Origin: Cherax quadricarinatus
Lineage: Eukaryota > Arthropoda > Malacostraca > Decapoda > Parastacidae
DNA: 64,000 nucleotides
Direction: 5' to 3'
Assembly: GCF_038502225.1 (NCBI RefSeq)
Contig: NC_091383.1
Span: forward strand, 982,001-1,046,000
A program made the translations under genes and the position numbers. The notes beneath the pieces were generated by a model, which saw only the letters and a program-made list of their open reading frames with translations, ran no database searches and had not been told where the DNA came from. Of the stretch, positions 1 through 11,039 are shown piece by piece. Position 1 is the stretch's first letter, and each line of letters starts with the position of its first letter.

Positions 1-150
1 GGTTTATTAAGTGCACAAGTAAACCAGCGAGGATCTGGATTTATTGTTGGTGTTGAAGATAAACCAGGTTAGTAAGACTCGTGTGACACTGTCAGAAGAT
101 GAGGTAATTAGTCCCTCAGTCTTGGTGGTGAGAACCGTAGTCTTGAAGAC

Positions 151-2090
151 TGTGGAGATTGTTCATGACTACAGTGCTCCAAGACTGTGTAGATTGTTCA
201 TGGCTACAGTGCTCCAAGAATGTGGAGATTGTTCATGACTACAGTGCTCCAAGACTGTGTAGATTGTTCATGGCTACAGTGCTCCAAGAATGTGGAGATT
301 GTTCATGACTACAGTGCTCCAAGAATGTGGAGATTGTTCATGACTACAGTGCTCCAAGAATGTGTAGATTGTTCATGACTACAGTGCTCCAAGAATGTGT
401 AGATTGTTCATGACTACAGTGCTCCAAGACTGTGTAGATTGTTCATGACTACAGTGCTCCAAGACTGTGTAGATTGTTCATGACTACAGTGCTCCAAGAA
501 TGTGGAGATTGTTCATGACTACAGTGCTCCAAGAATGTGTAGATTGTTCATGACTACAGTGCTCCAAGAATGTGGAGATTGTTCATGACTACAGTGCTCC
601 AAGACTGTGTAGATTGTTCATGACTACAGTGCTCCAAGAATGTGTAGATTGTTCATGACTACAGTGCTCCAAGAATGTGTAGATTGTTCATGACTACAGT
701 GCTCCAAGACTGTGTAGATTGTTCATGACTACAGTGCTCCAAGAATGTGTAGATTGTTCATGACTACAGTACTCCAAGACTGTAGATTGTTCATGACTAC
801 AGTACTCCAAGACTGTAGATTGTTCATGACTACAGTACTCCAAGAATGTGGAGATTGTTCATGACTACAGTACTCCAAGACTGTAGATTGTTCATGACTA
901 CAGTGCTCCAAGACTGTAGATTGTTCATGACTACAGTGCTCCAAGAATGTGTAGATTGTTCATGACTACAGTGCTCCAAGAATGTGTAGATTGTTCATGG
1001 CTACAGTGCTCCAAGACTGTGTAGATTGTTCATGACTACAGTGCTCCAAGACTGTGTAGATTGTTCATGACTACAGTGCTCCAAGAATGTGGAGATTGTT
1101 CATGACTACAGTGCTCCAAGAATGTGGAGATTGTTCATGACTACAGTGCTCCAAGAATGTGGAGATTGTTCATGACTACAGTGCTCCAAGACTGTGTAGA
1201 TTGTTCATGACTACAGTGCTCCAAGACTGTGTAGATTGTTCATGACTACAGTGCTCCAAGAATGTGGAGATTGTTCATGACTACAGTGCTCCAAGAATGT
1301 GGAGATTGTTCATGGCTACAGTGCTCCAAGAATGTGGAGATTGTTCATGACTACAGTGCTCCAAGAATGTGGAGATTGTTCATGACTACAGTGCTCCAAG
1401 AATGTGTAGATTGTTCATGACTACAGTGCTCCAAGACTGTGTAGATTGTTCATGACTACAGTGCTCCAAGACTGTGTAGATTGTTCATGACTACAGTGCT
1501 CCAAGAATGTGGAGATTGTTCATGACTACAGTGCTCCAAGAATGTGGAGATTGTTCATGACTACAGTGCTCCAAGAATGTGGAGATTGTTCATGACTACA
1601 GTGCTCCAAGAATGTGTAGATTGTTCATGGCTACAGTGCTCCAAGAATGTGTAGATTGTTCATGACTACAGTGCTCCAAGAATGTGTAGATTGTTCATGA
1701 CTACAGTGCTCCAAGAATGTGTAGATTGTTCATGACTACAGTGCTCCAAGAATGTGGAGATTGTTCATGACTACAGTGCTCCAAGAATGTGTAGATTGTT
1801 CATGACTACAGTGCTCCAAGAATGTGGAGATTGTTCATGACTACAGTGCTCCAAGAATGTGGAGATTGTTCATGACTACAGTGCTCCAAGAATGTGGAGA
1901 TTGTTCATGACTACAGTGCTCCAAGAATGTGGAGATTGTTCATGACTACAGTGCTCCAAGAATGTGGAGATTGTTCATGACTACAGTGCTCCAAGAATGT
2001 GGAGATTGTTCATGACTACAGTGCTCCAAGAATGTGGAGATTGTTCATGACTACAGTGCTCCAAGAATGTGTACATTGTTCATGACTCCG
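151..2090. repeat. 35-bp minisatellite, about 55 copies
   Basis: Unit TGTGGAGATTGTTCATGACT followed by ACAGTGCTCCAAGAA. Variants differ at few sites (TGTGGAG/TGTGTAG, AAGAA/AAGAC, GACT/GGCT), and a small group near 765-920 has a two-base deletion. Open frames in it are repeat artefacts. Both flanks carry the same sequence in opposite orientation (about 100-125 and 2105-2135), so the array sits in the spacer of a foldback element. Confidence 0.97.
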
Positions 2091-2099
2091 GTGATCTTC

Positions 2100-2300
2100 A
2101 ACTTCAAGACTGAGGGACTGATTACCTCATCTTTTGTATATAGTTCTACTGTCTTCACATTATGTCCTTGTATACAGTCACTGGAGGGCGAAACGTCTAC
2201 AATAAAGATACTCAGATGTTGTACATGTGTGTCATACTTCATTTTGTCAGTATTGTATACCATACATGTACAAGACATTGATGTACTGTTACTTGCTGGT
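2100..2300. mobile_element. Right arm of foldback element family FB1
   Basis: Contains GGGACTGATTACCTCATC, GCGAAACGTCTACAATAAAG and TGTACATGTGTGTCAT, the same order as the right arm of the palindromic element at 20885-21130. The left arm is partly visible at 95-125 and degraded further left. Confidence 0.7.
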
Positions 2301-2385
2301 CCAGTAGTCACAACCATGTACAACCTGCAATGTGTTGAGTAATTCTGCTCTCCCCCCCCCCTTTCCCTGTGTACAAATTGCTTAT

Positions 2386-2426
2386 GACGTACTCACCTAT
2401 TTGTGGTTGCATGGGTCGAGTCCTAG

Positions 2427-2465
<39 letters not shown>

Positions 2466-2928
2466 ACCTATTTGTGGTTGCCAGGGTCATTTCACAGCTC
2501 CTGGCCCCGCCTCTTCACTGATCGCTAGTAGGTCCATTCCCTCCTTTAAGAACTTTATCATATCTCTTCTTAAAGCTATGTATGGATCCTGCCTGTACTC
2601 ACCTATTTGTGGTTGCAGGGGTCGATTCACAGCTCCTGGCCCCATGTACTCACCTACTTGTACTCACCTAGTTGAGGTTGCGGGGGTCGAGTCCGAGCTC
2701 CTGGCCCCGCCTCTTCACTGATCGCTACTAGGTCACTCTCCCTGAGCCGTGAGCTTTATCATACCTCTGCTTAAAGCTATGTATGGATCCTGCCTCCACT
2801 ACATCACTTCCCAAACTATTCCACTTACTGACTACTCTGTGGCTGAAGAAATACTTCCTAACATCCCTGTGATTCATCTGTGTCTTCAGCTTCCAACTGT
2901 GTCCCCTTGTTACTGTGTCCAATCTCTC

Positions 2929-2930
<2 letters not shown>
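2386..2930 (-). mobile_element. 3' end of a LINE (RT C-terminal tail) with SINE-like 3' copies and GT runs
   Basis: On the minus strand 2930-2728 encodes a peptide with RDVRKYFFSHRVVSKWNSLG and SIHSFKQRYD, the usual C-terminal tail of non-LTR reverse transcriptases (FFS-RVV-WN-LP...FK). The rest holds three copies of a unit with CACCTATTTGTGGTTGC and CAGCTCCTGGCCCCGCCTC. A related fragment lies at 11040-11230. Broken and non-functional. Confidence 0.65.
2431..2462. repeat. (GT)n microsatellite
   Basis: About 16 GT repeats inside the LINE/SINE fragment. Confidence 0.95.

Positions 2931-3005
<75 letters not shown>
2931..3005. repeat. (GT)n microsatellite, about 37 copies
   Basis: Uninterrupted TG dinucleotide tract. 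Confidence 0.97.
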
Positions 3006-3007
<2 letters not shown>

Positions 3008-3285
3008 CATACACACATCTGGCCAGGCAGGATGCTAGTAAAATATAGTTTTAAAACTAAGAGATATTATGTCCTCCAAGGTCGGTGAAGGGCTCTTCAT
3101 CCGAGGACTTGGAACCGGCCTTCCTAGAATCAAGCATAATTACCTTCTATTTCCCAGGCTTTGTTTGATCCTTGTTGGTTGACCTAACACTAGTAATTAA
3201 GTAATTGTGAGACAAGCCTTGGAACAAACAGAGATTCCTCATTATTTCTCACTATATAACACACACAATGGCCAGGTGGATAATC

Positions 3286-3287
<2 letters not shown>

Positions 3288-3318
<31 letters not shown>
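3288..3318. repeat. (AG)n microsatellite
   Basis: About 15 AG repeats. Confidence 0.95.
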
Positions 3319-3322
<4 letters not shown>

Positions 3323-3664
3323 GTATATCTTTGTATGTATATAAATTATGAAATATGTGTATACAGAACTTGTGCAATAAGAACACAGTAAGCAGGTGTT
3401 ATCACAATATACAGAACAACCACTGTAAGGCAATAGTGAACTTCTAAATGTTTTAGTGAGTTCTGACATTATCACAGTTCCTTGATAATGTGAGATCACG
3501 AAAGCACATGGAAGTTCACTATTTTTCACAGTGGTCGTTGTGCATACTTGTGTGTATTGTCAGGTCACCATGTATCACACACCTCACTCTTTCCCTGTAT
3601 ATACTGTCTTTTTAACCTCTGTGTATTAGAAGTGGTCAAGGTTCCAGGACTGAAATGTGTGTAC

Positions 3665-3995
3665 CACTTAATATAGCACCTGACGTGGGCACCACCTGAC
3701 GTAGGTACCACCTAATATAACACCTGACATGGGTAGTACCTAAAACAAAACCTGACATCAGCAACACTTGACGTAGGTACTACCTAATATAACACCTGAT
3801 GTGGGTAGTACCTAAAACAAAACCTGACGTGGGCAACACTTGACGTAGGTACTACCTAATATAACACCTGATGTGGGTAGCACCTAAAACAAAACCTGAC
3901 GTGGGCAACACTTGAAGTAGGTACTACCTAATATAACACCTGACATGAGTAGCACTTGATGTGGGTAGTACTTAAAACAGCACCTGACGTGGGTA
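3665..3995. repeat. 72-bp tandem repeat, about 4.5 diverged copies
   Basis: Unit includes AACCTGACGTGGGCAACACT and TAGGTACTACCTAATATAAC. Near-copies begin at 3749, 3821 and 3893, giving a 72-bp period. Within the unit, ACCTGACRTGGGTA-type blocks recur, suggesting growth from a shorter ancestor. Confidence 0.85.
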
Positions 3996-5097
3996 ACACA
4001 TAGGCTACAAGACTGAAAGAGAGAAGCCAGAGAGGTGTGTCCTGTGTTCATCCCCTGGGTAAGGATGTGTGTAAGCCAACACTGCCTATCCTATATCCTT
4101 CCTTCCTCTCTCTTCTTTCATTCTCTCAAGTCTCTTCTCTTTCCCCCAACCCTCTTTCGTTCTCTTATTTTCTCTTTCTTACGTGTTTTTTTAATTCTCC
4201 TAATCCTCATTTATTCTGTCATCTGACCATCATTCTATAACTGAAAAATCCGAGAAATAATCCAGTGGGCGAGTTTATTTACAAATAACTAAATGTATTG
4301 GTTAATTATATGTTGTCAAATGTTGTATAAAACTTTAACATCATACAGTTGTTTATAAAACTTTTGTATCATACAGTTGTTTATGAAGGTGTTTGAAACA
4401 AGGTCATCCAGTACTGAACATCTGCTACTATACCGACCTTTCCATTCTGTGTTCGGTTCTGGATGTACACTTTCAGTCATATTTACAGTTTATCCCACTA
4501 TATAGATGTGTCATAATGGAACCGATTGTAATAGTGCAGTTAAATTATGATTATGACATATATACTCATTATAATATGTATAATGTACTGTAGGTTGTTT
4601 CTTTGAGGTTGGGCTGGTGTATATAATAGTATGTATAATGTACTGGGGTTGTGTTTCTATGAGGTTGGGCTGGTGTGTGTAATTATAGTATGTACTGTGG
4701 GTTGTGTTAGCTTTTGTGAGGTTGAGGCAGATGTGAGTTTTACGACTTATTTGCCATGGGTTCAAACCCCATCAGTTCCATGGTTTATGTGAGGTTTGGT
4801 GGGGTTGGAAGTAGTTCTAAATTATCTATATAAAATCTAGACCAGGGACACTTATATACACTTCAGGATATCAAATAAACATCCTGAAATGTATGCAAGT
4901 ATCATCTTCCACAGTTTGTCAAAAAAGAAACATACCGTCTTCGACTGTAAAATGTATGGGAAGCATTAAACTCGTATGGGTTATTCAGGAGCATCAAAGG
5001 GTGCATCATTTGTCCACATGAGAGAGAGATGCACTACCATGTGTACTTGAATGGCTTGATATATCATAATCATAATAATAATAATAATGATACTAAT

Positions 5098-5270
5098 ACT
5101 CCATGGGGAAGTGGAAAAGAATTCTTCCACCATAAGCCATGCGTATCATAAGAGGCGATTAAAATGCCAGGAGCAAGGGGCTAGTAACCCCTTCTGTAGA
5201 AATGACTAAATTTATAAAGAAAAACTTTCACCCTGCCTCGGTGGGATAAGGCCGGTTTGTTGAAAATAAT
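5098..5270 (+). mobile_element. SINE-like family R480, 3' portion
   Basis: Carries CCATGGGGAAGTGGAA, AGAGGCGATTAAAATGCC and the 3' tail ending GGCCGGTTTGTTGAAAA. Same order as the long copy at 12901-13385. Confidence 0.85.
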
Positions 5271-5447
5271 AATAATAATTTTTATTTTGGTATGAAATAT
5301 AGTGATGGGTGACATTTAGGTGTACATGCAGAAAGCCCATTGTTATGCAGAGTATTTTAGGCAAGGTTAAGCTTAACTTAATGCTATAATGGCAGTAACT
5401 GTTAGTGACTTGATTGTATATACACATTGTTGGATGAGTGTTATTAA

Positions 5448-5530
5448 GGAGGCATGGTTTAGGGGTTAGCACACAGGCCTGCTGGTTTTATTACTGGCTT
5501 GCCATGAGTTCTAACCTTCCATGTGGTGTT
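5448..5530 (+). mobile_element. tRNA-like SINE head fragment (family S4)
   Basis: GCATGGTTTAGGGGTTAGCA resembles a pol III box A, and CATGAGTTCTAACCTTCC resembles box B. Similar fragments are at 23858-23955 and 24110-24190. Confidence 0.5.
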
Positions 5531-6124
5531 AGTTCATGTGTACTTACCTACGTGTTGGTAGTACCAGAAGAGACAGGAAGTGCACTCTAGAAGTAAGTTG
5601 GTGTTTGGCCTCGACACTTGACCTGTGTGGCATAGTATTTACTGACGTAACTGCTTCTCACTTCTTTCATAACTTGTAGCTATATTAATTATGGAAACCT
5701 ATATGTATTTTCTTAGTGTAATAAGTTATAATCATAACCATAATTTTTAAAGTGGTGGAGTAGTAAGCCAGTCGAAGGTCTCGGTCAGATGACCGATGAC
5801 CCATAGCTGACCCATAGCTCTAGCTATGGGTCTTTATATAACTAAGACCAGCATCAGGAAACACTTGTCCTGTTTCCTGACAAACCTTACCTAACCTAAA
5901 CCTGTACGTTTCACCCACAGTGGGTGAAATGTTTAATGTTTCCCCTGTTTAAAGCATCTGAATTACCTTTTGTTAGTTTCTACTATTGTGTATCTGGCTG
6001 AAGAAGACGTGTGCAACACTGATATTCTTGTATTGGAAATAGTGTCACAGGTGTTACACACATATTTTATTCATCATGTTGTTGCAATTTTCTTTTCAGC
6101 ACACCAGTCATCTAACACCTTATC

Positions 6125-6310
6125 ACAGCTATGATGGTATGAGATACACAAATAACCAGCACATAGGAGAGAGGCCATTTACAAGTTACACAGTGTGACT
6201 TGTAAATGGTCCAAGTCAGACCACAGTGTCGTCATAGGCTTTTCTCTCTCCTGTGCGCTGGTTATTTGTGTATTGTTCCAGTCATGGTATTGTGACATTT
6301 TGTTCTGTTT
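6125..6310. mobile_element. Foldback element family FB2
   Basis: Palindromic: ATACACAAATAACCAGCACA on the left matches the reverse complement of TGCGCTGGTTATTTGTGTAT on the right, with inner arms around GACTTGTAAATGGTCCAAGT. Related to 28325-28560 and 61200-61325. Confidence 0.8.
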
Positions 6311-6461
6311 TGGTATGAGATCCATCCAGCCTCCACCACCACATTCTCTAGGTAGGAGTGTGGGCGGTGCTGCACCATGTACAGTATTTCGGTGATTAAA
6401 TGTTAGTTTTCATTATATAAATGCTGAATGACCTTTGTAAATTGTAGAACATTCTTCTTCC

Positions 6462-6795
6462 CTTTTCTACAACTTCTACCATTCTTCTTCTCCCCTCTCC
6501 TACAACTTCTTCCATTCTTCTTCTCCCCTCTCCTACAACTTCTTCCATTCTTCTTCTCCCCTCTCCTACAACTTCTTCCATTCTTCTTCTCCCCTCTCCT
6601 ACAACTTCTTCCATTCTTCTTCTCCCCTCTCCTACAACTTCTTCCATTCTTCTTCTCCCCTCTCCTACAACTTCTTCCATTCTTCTTCTCCCCTCTCCTA
6701 CAACTTCTTCCATTCTTCTTCTCCCCTCTCCTACAACTTCTTCCATTCTTCTTCTCCCCTCTCCTACAACTTCTACCATTCCTCTCCCCCTCTTC
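6462..6795. repeat. 33-bp pyrimidine-rich minisatellite, about 10 copies, next to a GckIII acceptor
   Basis: Unit CTACAACTTCTTCCATTCTT plus CTTCTCCCCTCTC. It lies in the intron, ending about 95 bases before the exon at 6889, with the pyrimidine-rich strand on the gene's sense strand. The opposite strand gives an 11-residue Arg/Lys/Glu repeat open in more than one frame because 33 is a multiple of three. This is not evidence of coding. Confidence 0.95.
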
Positions 6796-6888
6796 TTTTT
6801 CCTCTTCATTTTCCTCAAGTACATATTTGTTTTCATCTGAATATAAGTGTTGATGTACTCTAATACAACATTCAATTTTCGTCCACAG

Positions 6889-7114
6889 AAGGTAGATCCG
6901 GAGCTCATTTTCACTAAACAAGAAAGAATCGGCAAGGGTTCCTTCGGCGAAGTATTCAAGGGAGTGGACAAGCGGACGACACAGGTTGTCGCTATAAAGA
7001 TCATTGACCTGGAGGAAGCTGAGGATGAGATAGAGGATATACAGCAGGAGATCATGGTTCTCTCTCAGTGTGACTCCCCTTATGTTACCAAGTATTATGG
7101 ATCTTATCTTAAAG
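6889..7114 (+). CDS. GckIII: GckIII exon A: kinase N-lobe (glycine loop, VAIK lysine, helix C)
   Basis: Encodes residues 1-75 and the first base of residue 76 of the model. The acceptor is the CAG at 6886-6888 and the donor is GTTAGT after AAAG. Visible motifs are the nucleotide-binding loop GKGSFG (15-20), VAIK with Lys37 for ATP phosphate contact, and the helix-C segment EDIQQEI with Glu54 as the likely salt-bridge partner. The near-identity to vertebrate MST4/MST3 in this stretch makes the call secure. An ATG at 6847 is in frame but lies before the splice acceptor in a pyrimidine-rich intron, so I did not use it as the start. Confidence 0.95.
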
Positions 7115-7663
7115 GTTAGTTAGTACACACTACTGGCAGTGTACGTTAGTAGATATCACAGGCAGTGTCTGCTTTAAACCCTTGTTTTAACCAACCTCAA
7201 TCTAACAGTTTTTGTAAATGCGAGACAAAATCCACTGGGTGGCTTGAATTAAACTAGACAAGGTTCAGTTGCTACATAATTGTCTGTTATGATTTTAGCA
7301 GCATCGCTATATGACCCTTCTGGGTTTGGCACTTAATTTTAATTATAATAATATGATCTTAGCAAAACAATCTCATTTCCATCTATCACAGCTGCCATTA
7401 CCAGCCACTGGTCCCTATTAGTCCATTAGATTGAGGTTTATCGTACTCACTTTGATTCAGATTCTTTATTTCATCATGATACAATGTTTGTACAATGATG
7501 GGTGACATTTATGTGTGCATACAGGAAGCCCATTATATGCAGAGCATTATGGGTCAAATTAAGACTAATAAGGCAATATCTTTTGACTATAGATATGTTA
7601 AAACAAACCACTTAAACAAATCTGGTCAGAGGATCTGAATTAGTGGTAAAAATACAGGTGCTA

Positions 7664-7974
7664 TGGTGGCCCGGTGGCCTGGTGGCTAAAGCTCCCGCTT
7701 CACACACGGAGGGCCCGGGTTCGATTCCCGGCGGGTGGAAACATTTCGACACGTTTCCTTACGCCTGTTGTCCTGTTCACCTAGCAGCAATTAGGTACCT
7801 GGGTGTTAGTCGACTGGTGTGGGTCGCATCCTGGGGGACAAGATTAAGGACCCCAATGGAAATAAGTTAGACAGTCCTCGATGACGCACTGACTTTCTTG
7901 GGTTATCCTGGGTGGCTAACCCTCCGGGGATTAAAAATCCGAACGAAATCTTATCTTATCTTATCTTATCTTAC
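7664..7974 (+). mobile_element. tRNA-derived SINE (S1), full length
   Basis: The 5' head of about 75 bases has box A (TGGCCTGGTGGC), an anticodon-loop-like TTCACAC and a perfect box B (GGTTCGATTCC), closest to tRNA-Val(CAC) as I recall it. The body carries AGGTACCTGGGTGTTAGTCG and ATCCTGGGGGACAAGATTAA, and the 3' end is a TCTTA repeat. Lies in the first visible GckIII intron. The other complete copy is at 24645-24943. Confidence 0.92.
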
Positions 7975-8482
7975 TTGACTTACAATGGTTCGACTTACCA
8001 TATTTCAACTTTACGATGGTGCAAAAACAAATACTCTGGAGGTGAAACTTAAGATTATTACCCAGCATGAAGGCAGCAAGTCCATAACTTGTATTCATTT
8101 ATTACTTATCAATACTGGTATTTAGTTAGTTACAGTAATTACAGTGGACCCCCGCTTAACGATCACCTCCAAATGCGACCAATTATGTAAGTGTATTTAT
8201 GTAAGTGCGTTTGTACGTGTATGTTTGGGGGACTGAAATGGACTAATCTACTTCACAATATTCCTTATGGGAAAAAATTCGGTCAGTACTGGCACCTGAA
8301 CATACTACTGGAATGAAAAAAGTTCGTTAACCGGGGGTCCACTGTATTTGTCCGTTTCCTTATTCAGTGACAGTAGTTATTTAATTACTTATTTATAGCA
8401 TATAGGATATAACCTATAGAATATTTTCATCCTTCACTGGGTTCATAGGAACGTAACCCCATCGTAAGTCGAGGACCACCTG
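7975..8482. mobile_element. MITE family E with a nested MITE A
   Basis: Begins near CTTACAATGGTTCGACTTAC and ends CGTAAGTCGAGGACCACCTG. The middle has ATATTTCAACTTTACGATGG and TTACCCAGCATGAAGG. Uninterrupted relatives are at 13800-14055 and 60210-60487. It is split at 8140 by a 203-bp TA-flanked element. Confidence 0.8.
8142..8344 (+). mobile_element. Tigger-type MITE A, 203 bp, TA target duplication
   Basis: Terminal inverted repeats start CAGTGGACCCCCGCTTAACG and end with GTTAACCGGGGGTCCACTG. Flanked by TA at 8140-8141 and 8345-8346. The terminal bases equal those of the Tigger transposons at 38503 and 62483, so it may be mobilised by the same transposase. Confidence 0.93.
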
Positions 8483-8966
8483 TATGCAGATCAACCTAAA
8501 ATAAAAAATATAGGCCTCTTCAATAAATCTGATCAGAGGACCCGAATTAGTGGCCACAATATACAAATCAGCTTTAAAAAAAATAGTTTCCATGTGGGCT
8601 TTTACCTACCCAACAAGTGTTTAGGAAATTTATTTATGCACAGGTACACATAATTACAGATATCACACTTAGTGTTAATTATCTAGGATAACCCCAATAA
8701 AGTCAAAGTGATTTGTTTCCACTGGGGTCCTTGACTTATTGCTATTGGGGTCCTTATACTCTTCATCGCTTCATGTCAGCATGTAGCTCTCTGCGAAGGC
8801 TAGCCGAGAACTGAATTTCTGTAGTATAAGGTGGGAAAGTAAATTGTCGTCAGGTACTTACTGACAGTACTTTACCTGAAGCAGGAAGGTGACAGTCTGG
8901 GTGACCAGACAAGCACCAGACCAGCCTGGCCCAGGGCTAGGCTGCAAAAATATAGCATAAGAAGTA

Positions 8967-9169
8967 CAGTGGACCCCCGCTTAACGATCACCTCCAAATG
9001 CGACCAATTATGTAAGTGTATTTATGTAAGTGCGTTTGTACGTGTATGTTTGGGGGTCTGAAATGGACTAATCTACTTCACAATATTCCTTATGGGAAAA
9101 AATTCAGTCAGTACTGGCACCTGAACATACTACTGGAATGAAAAAAGTTCGTTAACCGGGGGTCCACTG
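8967..9169 (+). mobile_element. Tigger-type MITE A, 203 bp
   Basis: Nearly identical to the element at 8142-8344, with TA on both sides (8965-8966, 9170-9171). The high similarity suggests recent spread. Confidence 0.93.
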
Positions 9170-9220
9170 TATATACTGAAATACAAGAATGCTAAATATC
9201 CTTCAGCTTTAATGATCCTC

Positions 9221-9360
9221 TGTACACCTCAGGTGTGTACAACACTTTGTACACCTTGTACACCTTCACCCTGTACACCTCCAGCTTGTACACCTTCATT
9301 CTGTACACCTCCAGCTTGCATACCTTCACCCTGTACATCGCTTTGTACACCACTTTGATC
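9221..9360. repeat. Degenerate short tandem repeat with TGTACACCT
   Basis: About 9-11 imperfect copies of TGTACACCTTCA/TGTACACCTCCA in the intron before GckIII exon B. Confidence 0.75.
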
Positions 9361-9542
9361 ACAGTGAGGTAGAGCAAACTTACCTCCACAGTGTATGTAA
9401 ATACACAAAGTCTTCTCTATAGCTGGCATTTTCAGAGTACTTATGGGACATTTGCTGATGAGTTCCTTCACCACAAATTTTTTTTTTTATTTTAATAAAA
9501 AACAAGGCCCTGAGTTTGATAAAAATGTATTGACATTTACAG

Positions 9543-9707
9543 GTACCAAATTATGGATTATAATGGAATATCTCGGAGGCGGATCGGCACTGGATTTAAT
9601 GAAGGCCGGAAGTTTTGAAGAAATGCACATCGCTGTTATCCTGCGTGAAGTCATTAAAGGTCTTGATTATCTTCACTCAGAGAGGAAACTTCACCGTGAT
9701 ATTAAAG
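9543..9707 (+). CDS. GckIII: GckIII exon B: hinge, helix E and catalytic HRD
   Basis: Encodes residues 76 (split Gly) to 130. The acceptor is TTTACAG; the donor is GTCAGC after ATTAAAG. It carries the hinge [15 protein letters not shown] and the catalytic-loop motif HRDIK, where Asp128 is the proton acceptor and Lys130 is conserved. Phase 1 on both sides matches exons A and C. An open frame extends on both sides of this exon, but the flanks are intron. Confidence 0.95.
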
Positions 9708-9835
9708 GTCAGCGGGCATGTGATTCTTTACAGAAACTATTTGATGGTGACTCAGGAAATCGTAATGACATGATTGCAAACAAACCATACCTATTTGATG
9801 ATGATGATGATGATAGTAATATGCAAATAACCCCT

Positions 9836-9965
9836 CCTCACATATATACTGGCTCCCTTACCTTCGTGTGTTAGTGTGTGACTAGTTAATGGTTCAGGTC
9901 AGACCAAAATCTTCAGGTTATTTGTGTATTGTTGCAGTCACACTATTTTGCTTTTTTATTCCATA
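9836..9965. mobile_element. Foldback FB2 arm fragment
   Basis: Shares CCTTCGTGTGTTAGTGTG and GGTTATTTGTGTATTGTT with 28440-28545. It begins about 130 bases after the GckIII exon B donor. Confidence 0.6.
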
Positions 9966-10199
9966 ATAATAATAATTATTTGGGATTTTATATTTCTTGA
10001 TCACCTGTTCTTTTGAAAAAATTCACAAAGACTCTCACATCAGAGATGTGCGAGATGAAAAAGAATACTGTAGTTTATATTCAAGAGTGATAGTATGAGC
10101 TTTTGAAAAGAAATGTACTTTGAGTTAAGACTTAAAAGCATAGATTCCTGCCTCTTAAGGGACACTGGTAAACAGTGTGACATGGAGGCTAGTGGACTC

Positions 10200-10500
10200 T
10201 TGTTGTTACCTGGAGTATACCTGGTGAGGGTTTCAGGGGTCAATGCTCCTGTGGCCCGGTCTGTGACCAGACCTTATTGTTGGAATCCTGGGAAAGGATG
10301 GGCAGGTCTCCTTGAAACTGTTGCCTCTTGTTCACCTAGCAGTAAATGCATAGATTCCTAGCACCTAGCTGACTGTGGGTGGCATCTTAGAGGAGGAGGG
10401 TTCAGGTGTGTTGATTTCTCCTGCCTCTGTTAACCTAGCAGTAAATAGGTACCTAGATATGGCATTTTGGGAGTAAGTGGGCAAGTTTATTCTCACCTGC
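10200..10500 (+). mobile_element. SINE-related fragments (S2 and S1 body)
   Basis: 10206-10300 has GGGTTTCAGGGGTCAATGCT and GGCCCGGTCTGTGACCAGACC, family S2; 10320-10500 has repeated ACCTAGCAGTAAATAGGTACC blocks as in the S1 body. Confidence 0.65.
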
Positions 10501-10528
10501 TACCTCTATTCACTTAGCAAATAGCTAC

Positions 10529-10755
10529 TTAACCCTTAAACTGTCCAAACGTAGATATACGTTTTTTCAACGTTTGAAAGTATGTAAAAAAAGTAGATCT
10601 TTTTTTTTTTTACATTTGAAAATGTGTAAAAAAACTTGATCAACTTTTTTTTTTTTTTTGTTAGATTTGAAAATATGTAAAAAAAAAAAACGTATATCTA
10701 CTTTTGTAGCACTACGCATGTGAACGTAGATCTGCTTGGACCGTTTAAGGGTTAA
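10529..10755. mobile_element. piggyBac-like MITE C with TTAA ends
   Basis: Inverted termini CCCTTAAACTGTCCAAACGT and its complement at the right end, flanked by TTAA at 10529-10532 and 10752-10755. The interior is AT-rich with recurring GTAGATCT and poly-A/T runs. No coding capacity. Confidence 0.88.
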
Positions 10756-11039
10756 GAGTAAGTACATTGTTGTGGGTGGCATCCTGGGAGAGGAAGAGGA
10801 AGCCTACTACCACCTACTGCCACTGTTCACCTAGCAGTAATTTGTGGCTTTTGTGGGTGGCATCCTGGGGCAGGACCTAAGGACCACAAAGGAAATAAGT
10901 CACGTTACACAACATTTTGGATTATTAATCCTCAAGTTAATGAGCCAAATCAGGTTTTCCTCTTCAGGATAATAAGGTGGTAGTCAAATCAGTAGGTAAA
11001 GAAAAGAAAGCATAAAGGAAATAGGGTATACACACAGGC

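Larger units (their letters stand above)
4000..6120. other. Intergenic or 5' intron DNA; repeat fragments only
   Basis: No coding exon is recognised. It contains a pyrimidine-rich stretch (4090-4200), a fragment of the 480-bp SINE-like family (about 5098-5270), a tRNA-like SINE fragment (5448-5530) and short inverted repeats with CCCATAGCT near 5800-5830. The missing GckIII first exon could be here but nothing supports a specific choice. Confidence 0.6.

Noticed and set aside
151..2090. CRISPR-like regular array
   Set aside because: Units are contiguous 35-bp repeats without unique spacers, in a eukaryotic genome.
6847..6888. GckIII start at ATG 6847
   Set aside because: The bases before 6889 are a pyrimidine tract ending in CAG, and the predicted residues do not resemble any GCK-III N-terminus.
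6396..7055. Minus-strand frame with an Arg/Lys/Glu 11-residue repeat
   Set aside because: It is the 33-bp intronic minisatellite running into the antisense of a real kinase exon.
7664..7740. tRNA-Val(CAC) gene
   Set aside because: Good box A and B, but the sequence continues into a 230-base body and TCTTA tail that is repeated at 24645-24943, so it is a SINE head.
9443..9874. Single-exon kinase ORF of 143 codons
   Set aside because: Only 9543-9707 is coding; both sides are intron with good splice sites.
10567..10782. Lys-rich minus-strand frame
   Set aside because: Product of A/T runs inside the TTAA-flanked MITE.
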